From positions 1 to 39,017 of the forward strand of contig CAAGHA010000184.1 in NCBI GenBank assembly GCA_900769555.1: a stretch of 39,017 nt of DNA, in the 5' to 3' direction. Made by a program: the position numbers and the translations under genes. A model generated the notes under the pieces. It saw only the letters and a list, made by a program, of their open reading frames with translations. It searched no databases and was not told the origin of the DNA. Positions 18,657-25,172 of the stretch are shown in pieces (within the stretch, counting starts at the first letter, position 1; every line of letters starts with the position of its first letter). This DNA comes from Bacteroidales bacterium (lineage in GTDB: Bacteria > Bacteroidota > Bacteroidia > Bacteroidales > Paludibacteraceae).

Positions 18657-20144
18657 TTATTCAACACCACTCCACTCTTTATTTCTTTTCAAAAATTGAT
18701 AGTAATCGTAATAATTCATAAAGGATTGCACAAAGTAACCTGCAATCTTATTTGCACCTGTTTCAGTAAAATGAATATAATCCGAAGCTGCCCACGCTGG
18801 TTGGTGTTCAACCCACTTAACCATGGAATTTCTTCCTCCCATCACTTGATACATATTCCAAAAGTAAGCTCCATTCTCTAAAGCCGCTTCTTCCATCGCT
18901 GAAACAATCTCCTCCAAAAAGGGATAGGTTTGTAACTCTCCGGCAATCTTCATCGACATATCTGCCGGACCTATTAATAATATTTGAGCTTTGGGGTAAT
19001 GTGTTTTTAAGTATTTGATTTGACGGGCAATCATTTGCTTATAATCTTCAACACTCTCATCACTTGTAACATAAGGTGTGGCATTTCCTCCAAACTCTAA
19101 CAATATCATACGAACATTAAGTGCATCCATCGATTTCGCTAATAATGTTGGAGATATTCTATGAAAGAATGTTCCTGAACTTCCTCGCAATGGAATATTA
19201 TCTACGGCAACTCCGCTTCGTCCATCTATTGCAACTCCATATATCTCTGCCTTTCCTGATAAAGTCAATTTGAAATTAGAAATTGCACTATCTAATTGCC
19301 ATTTTAATACATTTACCTCTTTTGACGGATCATAAACATATTGAATCGAATCTTTTATACCTTCAACTTTTAATGTCGCTGAAAAATCATCAGATGTTTT
19401 TCCAACTAATAACCTGATTTGAGAGAATTGTTTGGTGCGAGGTTGCGTTTTCTTCCAATTTCGTGCCGAGTAGTTCAATGTTACTGATCCATCCAATTGA
19501 GCCATCTGAGCCAAAACACCATATCTATTATGAGACAACTTCTGACGCATAGTTCCATCTGCGATGTATCTTGGAAGACTATCAGATGCAAACTGAGATA
19601 CAGACATAGATGGTATAGGTTGGATAGCCGGAGCCATACCAGGACCATAACCTCCAAACTTTTGTTGTAATTGTTGTCTGATGTAACTTGAAATACGATC
19701 TGCCTCAATCTGAGAATCTCCATAATGCAAAATTCTTACTAACTCTTTCCCTCTTGCACATCGTTCCAAAGTTTCAAAGAATGGGAAAATCTTTGAAATG
19801 TCATTATTAGGAAAAGAAATTCTCACAGAACCATTGAATAACATTTTATGGTATGCATTCAAGGAATCAACATAATTCAAAGAGTCTGCATGCAATTCAG
19901 CAAACACCTTATCTAAAGAGTCTCTAACCATAGAGTCAATTTTCATCTGCAACTCTTCTTCCGCAATTCTTAGTTTATCTTCTGCAGACTCTTTATCTCG
20001 ATTAGACTTGCTTAATGCTTGCTCTAAAGTTGGGTAACGAAAACTAAAACCTCCTATGGATAATTCTTCCGGATATATAAAACACAATCCCACCAATATC
20101 AGCAGAACAGATATTAAAAACAACAACGTTTGGTATGCTTTCAT
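18657..20144 (-). CDS. Membrane-anchored SGNH/GDSL-type protein with coiled coil
   Basis: 495 aa. One N-terminal transmembrane helix (residues 5-24) is followed by a charged helical region likely to form a coiled coil (about 45-100), then an SGNH domain. Block I is ILHYGDSQIEADR (Ser144), block III LLEFGGNATPYV and block V SDYIHFTETGANKIAG (Asp455, His458), so the catalytic set looks complete. It heads the three-gene unit with a second SGNH protein and an MBOAT transporter. Two SGNH partners per MBOAT suggests sequential transfer or separate transfer and esterase roles. Its promoter lies about 120 bases upstream. Confidence 0.87.
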   Translation of the reverse strand: MKAYQTLLFLISVLLILVGLCFIYPEELSIGGFSFRYPTLEQALSKSNRDKESAEDKLRIAEEELQMKIDSMVRDSLDKVFAELHADSLNYVDSLNAYHKMLFNGSVRISFPNNDISKIFPFFETLERCARGKELVRILHYGDSQIEADRISSYIRQQLQQKFGGYGPGMAPAIQPIPSMSVSQFASDSLPRYIADGTMRQKLSHNRYGVLAQMAQLDGSVTLNYSARNWKKTQPRTKQFSQIRLLVGKTSDDFSATLKVEGIKDSIQYVYDPSKEVNVLKWQLDSAISNFKLTLSGKAEIYGVAIDGRSGVAVDNIPLRGSSGTFFHRISPTLLAKSMDALNVRMILLEFGGNATPYVTSDESVEDYKQMIARQIKYLKTHYPKAQILLIGPADMSMKIAGELQTYPFLEEIVSAMEEAALENGAYFWNMYQVMGGRNSMVKWVEHQPAWAASDYIHFTETGANKIAGYFVQSFMNYYDYYQFLKRNKEWSGVE

Positions 20145-20262
20145 CTATATTAACATTAATTCCGATGTATCTACTTTCACACTCTATAAATGACTGCCTA
20201 CACAATCATAGGTAAAAATAAAAACTTTATCAACAAACTCTTTTAATTTTATTAACTCACTA

Positions 20263-20270
20263 CAAAGATA
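20263..20270 (-). promoter_or_regulatory. -7 box for the SGNH-SGNH-MBOAT operon
   Basis: TATCTTTG on the minus strand matches TAnnTTTG, about 120 bases upstream of the first SGNH gene. The -33 region is poor. The gap 20145-20628 otherwise contains a palindromic element and the terminator of the GH30 gene. Confidence 0.6.
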
Positions 20271-20414
20271 AGTTATTTTAAGAAAACAGACGAAATTTAA
20301 TAGGAAAATATAGGACACTGATTTAAATTTCACAGAAATATAATTCAGACCTTTTTTGATTCTTCTCTATACTTACACCGGTCTTATAAAAAAATAAAAC
20401 AATTGAAGATTCTT

Positions 20415-20514
20415 AAGGTAACTTCTATAAATTACAATTCCCGTTTTTTTATTTGTAATAATCTATTTCGAATATTTTTGAAATCATCTCGGCCTATTTT
20501 ACAGAACTTACCTT
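20415..20514. repeat. Dispersed palindromic element, short copy 3
   Basis: AAGGTAACTTCTATAAATTA (20415-20434) is inverted against TATTTTACAGAACTTACCTT (20495-20514) with few mismatches. ATTTCGAAT...GAAAT forms an inner arm. The ends match those of copies 1 and 4, but the shared core of copies 1 and 2 is absent. Confidence 0.65.
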
Positions 20515-20559
20515 AATTTAGTTAGAGTAATTTTTGTAAAAAGAACTTGTCCCTATAAT

Positions 20560-20591
20560 TAAAAAAGGCTATGCCAAAAATAGACATAGCC
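20560..20591 (-). terminator. Rho-independent terminator of the GH30 gene
   Basis: On the minus strand GGCTATG (20585-20591) pairs with CATAGCC (20567-20573), followed by six Ts (20561-20566). It lies about 40 bases after the GH30 stop codon. Confidence 0.88.
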
Positions 20592-20628
20592 ATTATGAAT
20601 ATAACTGTTTAATTAAATATTAAAACTT

Positions 20629-23289
20629 TCAATCTACAATAAATCGAATAATGGATGAAGAATTAGAATTAATCCAAGAGAACAAATAAACGCCTTTTGT
20701 CTGAGGGTAATAATCTAAAAGGATGGATTTTTCTCCTGAAGGTAAAAGCGTTCCTTCATATATTACTCTACCCTGCATATCACTAATAGTGTAACCAATC
20801 TCCTCATTAAATGGTCGAGAAAACTCTGCAACACATTGTTGATTTTCAACAGAGATTGTTATATCCAAATTCGAATGCAATCCACTATCAGTTAGTTCAA
20901 TTCCAACAGGTGAACCAGGCGTTGCAACATATCCTGATGCAGTTGCGACACTATCTCTATAACCTGCAGCATACACTACATAATTGAATGTCCCCTCTTC
21001 TTCCAAACTTCCGGAAATTGAGACATAAGAATCATACACACTCTCATTAAATTCTACATCTATCCCTTGCGGTTGATAAGGCTTCCACTCGACATGTACA
21101 TCATTTGCATTATAATAAGAGTAGAAGACAGGAATAATTTTTCCACCTTCTGAAACCGTTTGAGAAATTGCGCCATCCCCCCATTTATCAATAGAAGGAT
21201 AAGGATAATAAACAATCAATTTACCATCTCCTTCCAAAAGTCCTTGAAAATCATCTGCTGTATAAGTTCCATTATCTAAAATCGAATCACCAATAATAGC
21301 TTCACGTACACGCAAATCGGCGTTAAGACGAATTGTACCTCCGCGCTCCAATTCAACATACTGTACAGAATCATCGTACATTATTGAAAGATGTGCACCC
21401 CTAGATACAAAAATCGGACGATAGGCAAAATTATTACTCTTAATATTCTCCAAAACACCTTTTTGAACTCTCCAATCACCAGAAAAACTATCTAAAGAAC
21501 TCTCTATAAACAACTTACCATTTCCCGTCTTGATTACAGATGCATTTCCCTTAAATTCTCCGGAAAGCAATAATGAATATGAATCTTCGTTCACTTCGAT
21601 AGTTGCGGTATCAATCATTGTTAGCGAACCTCTTAAAGAGATATTTGAAACTCCATTTTTATGAGACAATTTACCATTTTGAATTTTCAAATCATTCGCT
21701 ACAGATATGTCATCTAAAGACAATTCACCACTGTCTTTTACAAGAATTTCAGCCGTCTGAAACAAGTCTGAAGAAGAACAAGCACCCGACAAAATTTGAA
21801 CATAATCCCACTCGGAAGGAATACGACCATCACGCCACTTATCTGCCTCATTCCAATTTCCGTTCTGATTATCGCCCCAAATACAAATAGTTGGATTCTT
21901 TCGGTAAGCTATTGTTACTATCGAATTTGGAGCAACATTCAAACCATTATCAAAATCGGTTATAGCTTCACTCCATACACCCGAAGCCGGAATAGATTGT
22001 ACAACCTCTATTTGATATCCGGTTAAAGAGAGATTATGAGATACATTATGCCATTTTTGACCCTTATTTACAATTACTATCGTATACGCATCTTCATTAG
22101 GTGATTTAAACGCCGTTGACAAAATATCCCAATTTGACGATGACGAATTAAATACTTTCCAACCTCTCTGTACATACTTAGAATAATGTCTTAGAGCATG
22201 ATAATCACCTTGAATTACATAACCCGACTCTGAATTATATCCTTGTTCATCAAAATCCAAATTTATACATCCATCACCCTCATTACCCCATAACAAATTC
22301 CAATGAAGATATGACGCAACCCTATTATCATTAAAAGCTTTTGACATAAACCAAGCCATATAGATAGGGTCATTAGTTTGACGATCTCTTAAAGAACTGT
22401 TTTCCGTCATAAACATCGGTTTCTTATAACCATAGTCGGAAAAAAGACCTTTCATTGCATCCGTAAAATCATCCGGATAACTATATCTCAACTCTAACGC
22501 ATCGTGATCGTTCAATCCACTATGATAATAATGAAAACAATATCCTCCTAACAAATTTTGGTCCAACTCCCAAACATACTTTTGAGTTTGTTGCCAACCA
22601 ATACCCATTACTTCGGGTCCGACTAATTTAGGTGCCGGAGATAATCCATTAAAATTATTGGCTACTGCCGATAATGCAGCACCATAAGAAGCAACATCCC
22701 AACTTTCAGTGGGATTAAAAAGTGTTGCTTCATAAGTAGCATCCATATCAGGCTCGTTCTGAATGCTGACATAATCAGGGTAGATACCAACTTCATGATA
22801 CCTCTCTATCGAACGTCTCCACCACTTTCCATATTCATCATAAACAAATCTTCCATTTACTTTTTTCAAGGATGCTTTAACATTCCCGGATGAAGTCCCG
22901 CTAAGAGCTCCATTAGCCTTTAAATTCGCAGGTGCAGACCAACATGACATAAGAGTGAAGAACTTTTTACCTAAACGCTTGCGAGCTTCTGCCATAATTT
23001 CTTTCTCATGTCTAAAATCAGCAGAATCTTCCTGTGCCCAATTGGCAATTCTCAAGCCGGAAATCCCTAACCCAGAAAAAATAGTATCGTAAACGATTTC
23101 TTTGTTCTTGTGTGTGGTAACCCAATCTAAATAGTAAACAATACCACCTCCTATTCCTTCTATAGTCTGATAAGTATCCGAAGGATTTAGTCGGATAGAA
23201 ACATTATCTGAATATGTTTGCATATTTAGTGTATAGAGAAACAAAAATATGCACAATAACCTATATTTCAATCGAATAAATAAATCCAT
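20629..23289 (-). CDS. Secreted GH30-type glycosidase with PATR-like repeats and T9SS C-terminal domain
   Basis: 886 aa. A signal peptide (about 1-28) is followed by a GH30 (beta/alpha)8 catalytic domain with a side beta domain (about 30-470). The opening QTIEGIGGGI and SCWSAPANLKANG are typical; SIQNEPD gives the acid/base Glu179 and MFMTENSS the nucleophile Glu296. The resemblance is greatest to xylanase/glucuronoxylanase-like GH30 enzymes, so a plant or microbial polysaccharide is the likely target. Residues about 475-690 contain WNEADKWRDGRIP and GNGKLFIESSLDSFSGDWRVQKGVL, resembling autotransporter-associated beta-strand repeats. The final 70 residues (ISDMQGRVIYEGTL...KGVYLFSWI...IRFIVD) are a type A T9SS sorting domain. 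It is monocistronic, with its own promoter and terminator. Fold assignment is confident; substrate is not. Confidence 0.88.
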   Translation of the reverse strand: MDLFIRLKYRLLCIFLFLYTLNMQTYSDNVSIRLNPSDTYQTIEGIGGGIVYYLDWVTTHKNKEIVYDTIFSGLGISGLRIANWAQEDSADFRHEKEIMAEARKRLGKKFFTLMSCWSAPANLKANGALSGTSSGNVKASLKKVNGRFVYDEYGKWWRRSIERYHEVGIYPDYVSIQNEPDMDATYEATLFNPTESWDVASYGAALSAVANNFNGLSPAPKLVGPEVMGIGWQQTQKYVWELDQNLLGGYCFHYYHSGLNDHDALELRYSYPDDFTDAMKGLFSDYGYKKPMFMTENSSLRDRQTNDPIYMAWFMSKAFNDNRVASYLHWNLLWGNEGDGCINLDFDEQGYNSESGYVIQGDYHALRHYSKYVQRGWKVFNSSSSNWDILSTAFKSPNEDAYTIVIVNKGQKWHNVSHNLSLTGYQIEVVQSIPASGVWSEAITDFDNGLNVAPNSIVTIAYRKNPTICIWGDNQNGNWNEADKWRDGRIPSEWDYVQILSGACSSSDLFQTAEILVKDSGELSLDDISVANDLKIQNGKLSHKNGVSNISLRGSLTMIDTATIEVNEDSYSLLLSGEFKGNASVIKTGNGKLFIESSLDSFSGDWRVQKGVLENIKSNNFAYRPIFVSRGAHLSIMYDDSVQYVELERGGTIRLNADLRVREAIIGDSILDNGTYTADDFQGLLEGDGKLIVYYPYPSIDKWGDGAISQTVSEGGKIIPVFYSYYNANDVHVEWKPYQPQGIDVEFNESVYDSYVSISGSLEEEGTFNYVVYAAGYRDSVATASGYVATPGSPVGIELTDSGLHSNLDITISVENQQCVAEFSRPFNEEIGYTISDMQGRVIYEGTLLPSGEKSILLDYYPQTKGVYLFSWINSNSSSIIRFIVD

Positions 23290-23329
23290 TACACCTTAAT
23301 CTAGTTATTTTACTTCTCACTTTCGGGCG

Positions 23330-23337
23330 TAAATATA
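23330..23337 (-). promoter_or_regulatory. Probable -7 box of the GH30 gene
   Basis: TATATTTA on the minus strand is a near match to TAnnTTTG, with a TTG-containing stretch about 18 bases further upstream. It lies about 40 bases from the GH30 ATG and just downstream of the terminator of the first small-RNA unit. Confidence 0.45.
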
Positions 23338-23370
23338 CAATTTTTTAATAAAAAACAAGTTTTTTTTTAC

Positions 23371-23436
23371 AAAAAAAAAATCTAGATCACCCCAGGTTCC
23401 GCCCATCACTGGGAGGCAAACCTGCTAGGATCTAGA
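23371..23436 (-). terminator. GC-rich terminator of small-RNA copy 1
   Basis: TCTAGATC ends (23381-23388 and the matching TCTAGA at 23431-23436) close a long stem containing AGGTTTGCC and CCCAGTGATGGG, followed on the minus strand by ten Ts (complement of 23371-23380). It is far more GC-rich than its surroundings and unlike the terminators of copies 2-4. Confidence 0.8.
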
Positions 23437-23473
23437 ACATGTAAGTAAGTGTAATGAATGTTTTTTTTGGTTT

Positions 23474-23524
23474 TGCCTATTGAAAATACTAAAACCAATG
23501 AATAAAGCAATAGGCATTTTTTTT
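23474..23524 (+). terminator. Plus-strand terminator-like hairpin inside copy 1
   Basis: TGCCTATTG (23474-23482) pairs perfectly with CAATAGGCA (23508-23516), followed by eight Ts (23517-23524). On the plus strand this is a textbook terminator and would stop any transcription antisense to copy 1. On the minus strand it is simply an extra hairpin of the RNA. Confidence 0.55.
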
Positions 23525-23612
23525 ACAATGAACTACAAATATTTCAAATCAATGAATAGTATATCTTCTATAATTATCATTTTCAATATTCTCTTTGTCT
23601 CTCTCGACATTG

Positions 23613-23679
23613 CAAAACAACAACTTTTTTTCTACTTAGAATTGGATATATCTTTCATTTAATTGGATATTTTTTTCAT
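23613..23679 (-). promoter_or_regulatory. Activator-type promoter of small-RNA copy 1: two 21-bp direct repeats plus -7 box
   Basis: In plus-strand letters, AATTGGATATATCTTTCAT (23640-23658) and AATTGGATATTTTTTTCAT (23661-23679) repeat at 21 bp. The minus-strand -7-like box TTGTTTTG ends with TTTG at 23613-23616, so the first repeat begins 24 bp beyond its outer edge. The near repeat overlaps the -33 position, where no TTTG is present. Confidence 0.6.
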
Positions 23680-23849
23680 AACAGAAAAAAGTGCGATTCC
23701 ATCGAAAAAAAAGTTATTAAAATAAAGATAAAAAAAATAAAATTAAAACATTATTCTATTACATTATATAACGAGAATAAATTACTACACATAAGTAGTA
23801 TTGTATAATTAAAATATACTGAAATATAACTAACTTTATCCTAATATTA

Positions 23850-23895
23850 AAAACAATAAAACTTCCTCTCATATAGTTTAAGAAGAAGTTTTATT
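23850..23895 (-). terminator. Terminator of small-RNA copy 2
   Basis: AATAAAACTTC (23855-23865) pairs with GAAGTTTTATT (23885-23895), an 11-bp stem extended by CTTCTT/GAGGAAG-type pairs. A T-rich tail (TGTTTTT) follows on the minus strand. Confidence 0.8.
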
Positions 23896-24021
23896 AGGAT
23901 CAAGAACATGATAACAAATGTGTAATAATGGTTTTGTAAAATAAGCAATGAACTTTACTATAAAAATCAACGAATAGTATATATAATAATCATTTATGCA
24001 AAGCAATTCGTCTCTCTCGAC
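23850..24021 (-). ncRNA. Putative small RNA, copy 2
   Basis: About 170 nt on the minus strand with the same ordered blocks: GTCGAGAGAGACG at the 5' end, ATACTATTCGTTGA (23967-23982), AGTTCATTGC (about 23945-23955), TTATTACAC, TTATCATGTTCTTGATCCT (23896-23915) and a terminator. ACGAAT after the first block can pair with ATTCGT of block B. The only reading frame (8 codons, ATGATTATTATATATAC...) is not kept in copies 3 and 4, which argues against a peptide. No Rfam-like family is recognised. The 5' end is inferred from the promoter. Confidence 0.65.
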
Positions 24022-24025
24022 ATTG

Positions 24026-24091
24026 CAAAGAAATAATAAAGTATATAAGTAGAATAGGATTTATTTATCAAATAATTAGAAAAATTTATCA
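24026..24091 (-). promoter_or_regulatory. Activator-type promoter of small-RNA copy 2
   Basis: AATAGGATTTATTTATCA (24053-24070) and AATTAGAAAAATTTATCA (24074-24091) repeat at 21 bp (plus-strand letters). The minus-strand box TTTCTTTG ends with TTTG at 24026-24029; the repeat again begins 24 bp beyond its outer edge. Confidence 0.6.
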
Positions 24092-24240
24092 TCAATATAA
24101 CACACTATTAATCAAAGCTTTATAATGCAACTTTCAAAAAAACTTATTCAATAACAATCTATAACACGTATAGTAAATAAATCACAAATAATCAAAATTC
24201 AATTTTATTCATTGTATTAAATAAAAAAAACTAATTAATC

Positions 24241-24283
24241 AAAAAAAAAAAACTTCCTCCCGAAATACTCAAGAAGAAGTTTT
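24241..24283 (-). terminator. Terminator of small-RNA copy 3
   Basis: AAAACTTC (24249-24256) pairs with GAAGTTTT (24276-24283) and, on the minus strand, the hairpin is followed by a run of about 12 Ts (complement of 24241-24252). It is the strongest terminator of the array. Confidence 0.88.
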
Positions 24284-24422
24284 ATTAAAATCAAGAACAT
24301 GATAACAATTCGTGTAATAACAGGTTAGTTTGATTTGCAATGAACTTAAATTATAAAATCAACGAATAGTATATATATATAAATCTAGAATTACTCTTAA
24401 TCTAAAATCTGTCTCTCTTGAC
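24241..24422 (-). ncRNA. Putative small RNA, copy 3
   Basis: About 180 nt with GTCAAGAGAGAC at the 5' end, ATACTATTCGTTGA (24359-24374), AGTTCATTGCAAA, TTATTACAC, TTATCATGTTCTTGA (24291-24306) and a strong terminator. CATTGCAAA in the middle is perfectly complementary to TTTGCAATG at the 5' edge, although part of the latter is probably the promoter. No ATG-led frame of note is present, which supports an RNA product. Copies 2 and 3 are the most alike of the four. Confidence 0.65.
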
Positions 24423-24426
24423 ATTG

Positions 24427-24493
24427 CAAATAAAGTGTAAAATAGAAAATTACAATAGGAAATATTTTGCAATCAATTGGAAATATTTTGCAA
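24427..24493 (-). promoter_or_regulatory. Activator-type promoter of small-RNA copy 3
   Basis: AATAGGAAATATTTTGCAA (24454-24472) and AATTGGAAATATTTTGCAA (24475-24493) differ at one base and repeat at 21 bp. The minus-strand box TTTATTTG ends with TTTG at 24427-24430, 24 bp from the repeat start. These are the best-preserved repeat units. Confidence 0.65.
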
Positions 24494-24506
24494 CTAGATA
24501 AAATAA

Positions 24507-24600
24507 GGGTATATTCTATAAATTCACCATTTATAATTTAAAAGTATAAATTACAGAGTAATAAACTTTTCGGAACTTTTTGAATTTACAGAACTGACCT
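24507..24600. repeat. Dispersed palindromic element, short copy 4
   Basis: GGGTATATTCTATAAATTCA (24507-24526) is inverted against TGAATTTACAGAACTGACC (24581-24599) with several mismatches. The end sequence resembles copies 1 and 3. It sits between small-RNA copies 3 and 4. Confidence 0.55.
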
Positions 24601-24648
24601 ATAGTAATTAATCGCAAAAAAAAGAATATACCAATGTCATTCCTATAT

Positions 24649-24691
24649 AAAAAAAGCAAGGTCCTCTCTTTTATATTCAGAAAAGACCTTG
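24649..24691 (-). terminator. Terminator of small-RNA copy 4
   Basis: CAAGGTC (24657-24663) pairs with GACCTTG (24685-24691), with further TCTTTT/AAAAGA pairing inside and a seven-T tail on the minus strand. The stem sequence differs from copies 2 and 3 although position and strand are kept. Confidence 0.85.
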
Positions 24692-24853
24692 TAAGGATCA
24701 AGAACATGATAATTCTTTGTGTAATAGGGTTTAACTGGTAATTAGATTAAGGTTAATGGTAACGAATAGTATTATCTACTTCGATTAATAAACGTCTCTT
24801 TAATCTTAATTGAATCTAAATTATATTATAAAAATATCTACTCAATTTTAATT
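24649..24853 (-). ncRNA. Putative small RNA, copy 4 (divergent)
   Basis: The most divergent copy. It keeps AGAGAC (complement at about 24794-24799), ATACTATTCGTT (24761-24772), CTATTACAC and TTATCATGTTCTTGATCCT (24694-24712) before the terminator. The inferred start gives about 55 extra bases ahead of AGAGAC. AGATTAA just upstream of AGAGAC (complement of 24800-24806) can pair with TTAATCT (complement of 24744-24750). This is the position where copies 1-3 have GCAATG/CATTGC, which hints at a conserved stem. CGAAGTAG/CTATTCG can pair inside it with one bulge. No conserved reading frame. Confidence 0.55.
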
Positions 24854-24857
24854 GATA

Positions 24858-24924
24858 CAAAGAAATAGAAATAAATAGGCAATAAATAGGAATAATTAAG
24901 CAAACAATAGGATTTTTTAAGCAA
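24858..24924 (-). promoter_or_regulatory. Activator-type promoter of small-RNA copy 4: 21-bp repeats plus -7 box
   Basis: AATAGGAATAATTAAGCAA (24885-24903) and AATAGGATTTTTTAAGCAA (24906-24924) repeat at 21 bp, and a weaker third unit in the same register lies at 24864-24882. The minus-strand box TTTCTTTG ends with TTTG at 24858-24861, 24 bp from the unit at 24885, the same distance as in copies 1-3. Confidence 0.58.
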
Positions 24925-25040
24925 TAAAAAAAATAAATGTCGTTTTCGCCCAAAAATCATGAAATTAGATACTATTCTCAGTATATAAAAATAGATTTAA
25001 ATTCTCTATAATCATAAAAACAAAAGAAACGAGTTAACAA

Positions 25041-25077
25041 AAAGAAAAAGGTTGCGTAATCAATTATTACACAACCT
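25041..25077 (-). terminator. Rho-independent terminator of the tRNA-Gln gene
   Basis: On the minus strand AGGTTGTGTAAT (25066-25077) pairs with ATTACGCAACCT (25049-25060) over 12 bp with one G-T pair, followed by TTTTTCTTT (from 25049 down). Confidence 0.9.
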
Positions 25078-25085
25078 CAACTTTG

Positions 25086-25156
25086 TTGTCCCATCAGGAC
25101 TCGAACCCGAACAAGCAGTGCCAGAAACTGATGTGCTACCATTACACCATGGGACA
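25086..25156 (-). tRNA. tRNA-Gln (anticodon CTG)
   Basis: Minus-strand cloverleaf of 71 nt. The acceptor stem TGTCCCA/TGGGACA pairs 7/7. The D arm is GTG-TAATGGTAG-CAC. The anticodon arm is CAGT-TTCTGGC-ACTG with anticodon CTG. The T arm is TCGGG-TTCGAGT-CCTGA. The discriminator base is A, and no CCA is encoded. The outermost anticodon-stem pair is T-C, a mismatch. The D-arm sequence is like other Bacteroidota tRNA-Gln genes. It is a single gene with its own -7 box and terminator. Confidence 0.9.
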
Positions 25157-25172
25157 ATTCCTAAAAGCGTTG

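Larger units (their letters stand above)
23371..23608 (-). ncRNA. Putative small RNA, copy 1 of a four-copy array
   Basis: Minus-strand unit running from a promoter-like TTTG box to a terminator. It shares ordered sequence blocks with the three units to its right. These are a 5' GTCGAGAGAGAC (23597-23608), ATACTATTCATTGA (about 23550-23564, block B), AGTTCATTG (about 23525-23535), CATTACAC (near 23450) and CATGTTCTAGATCCT before the terminator (23427-23441, block C). It differs by an extra hairpin (TGCCTATTG/CAATAGGCA at 23474-23516) and a longer, GC-rich terminator. A 15-codon frame beginning ATGATAATTATAG exists but is not conserved in the other copies, so the product is probably RNA. The 5' end is inferred, not mapped. 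It could also act as a leader before the GH30 gene. Confidence 0.6.

Noticed and set aside
23528..23580. Short peptide genes inside the small RNAs (ATGATAATTATAG... in copy 1, ATGATTATTATAT... in copy 2)
   Set aside because: Frames differ in length and sequence, and are missing from copies 3 and 4, while non-coding blocks are conserved.
23480..23662. Plus-strand 60-aa reading frame in the small-RNA region
   Set aside because: Low-complexity Ile/Phe-rich translation, antisense to copy 1, containing the plus-strand hairpin, and not conserved in the other copies.
23640..24924. CRISPR array
   Set aside because: The repeats come in groups of two or three with a 21-bp period and 2-3 bases between units, leaving no room for spacers. 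The groups are 400 bp apart and tied to promoter boxes.
25086..25156. tRNA-Pro (TGG) reading of the anticodon loop
   Set aside because: With the CAGT/ACTG stem the seven-base loop TTCTGGC places CTG, not TGG, at the anticodon, and the D arm is of Gln type.
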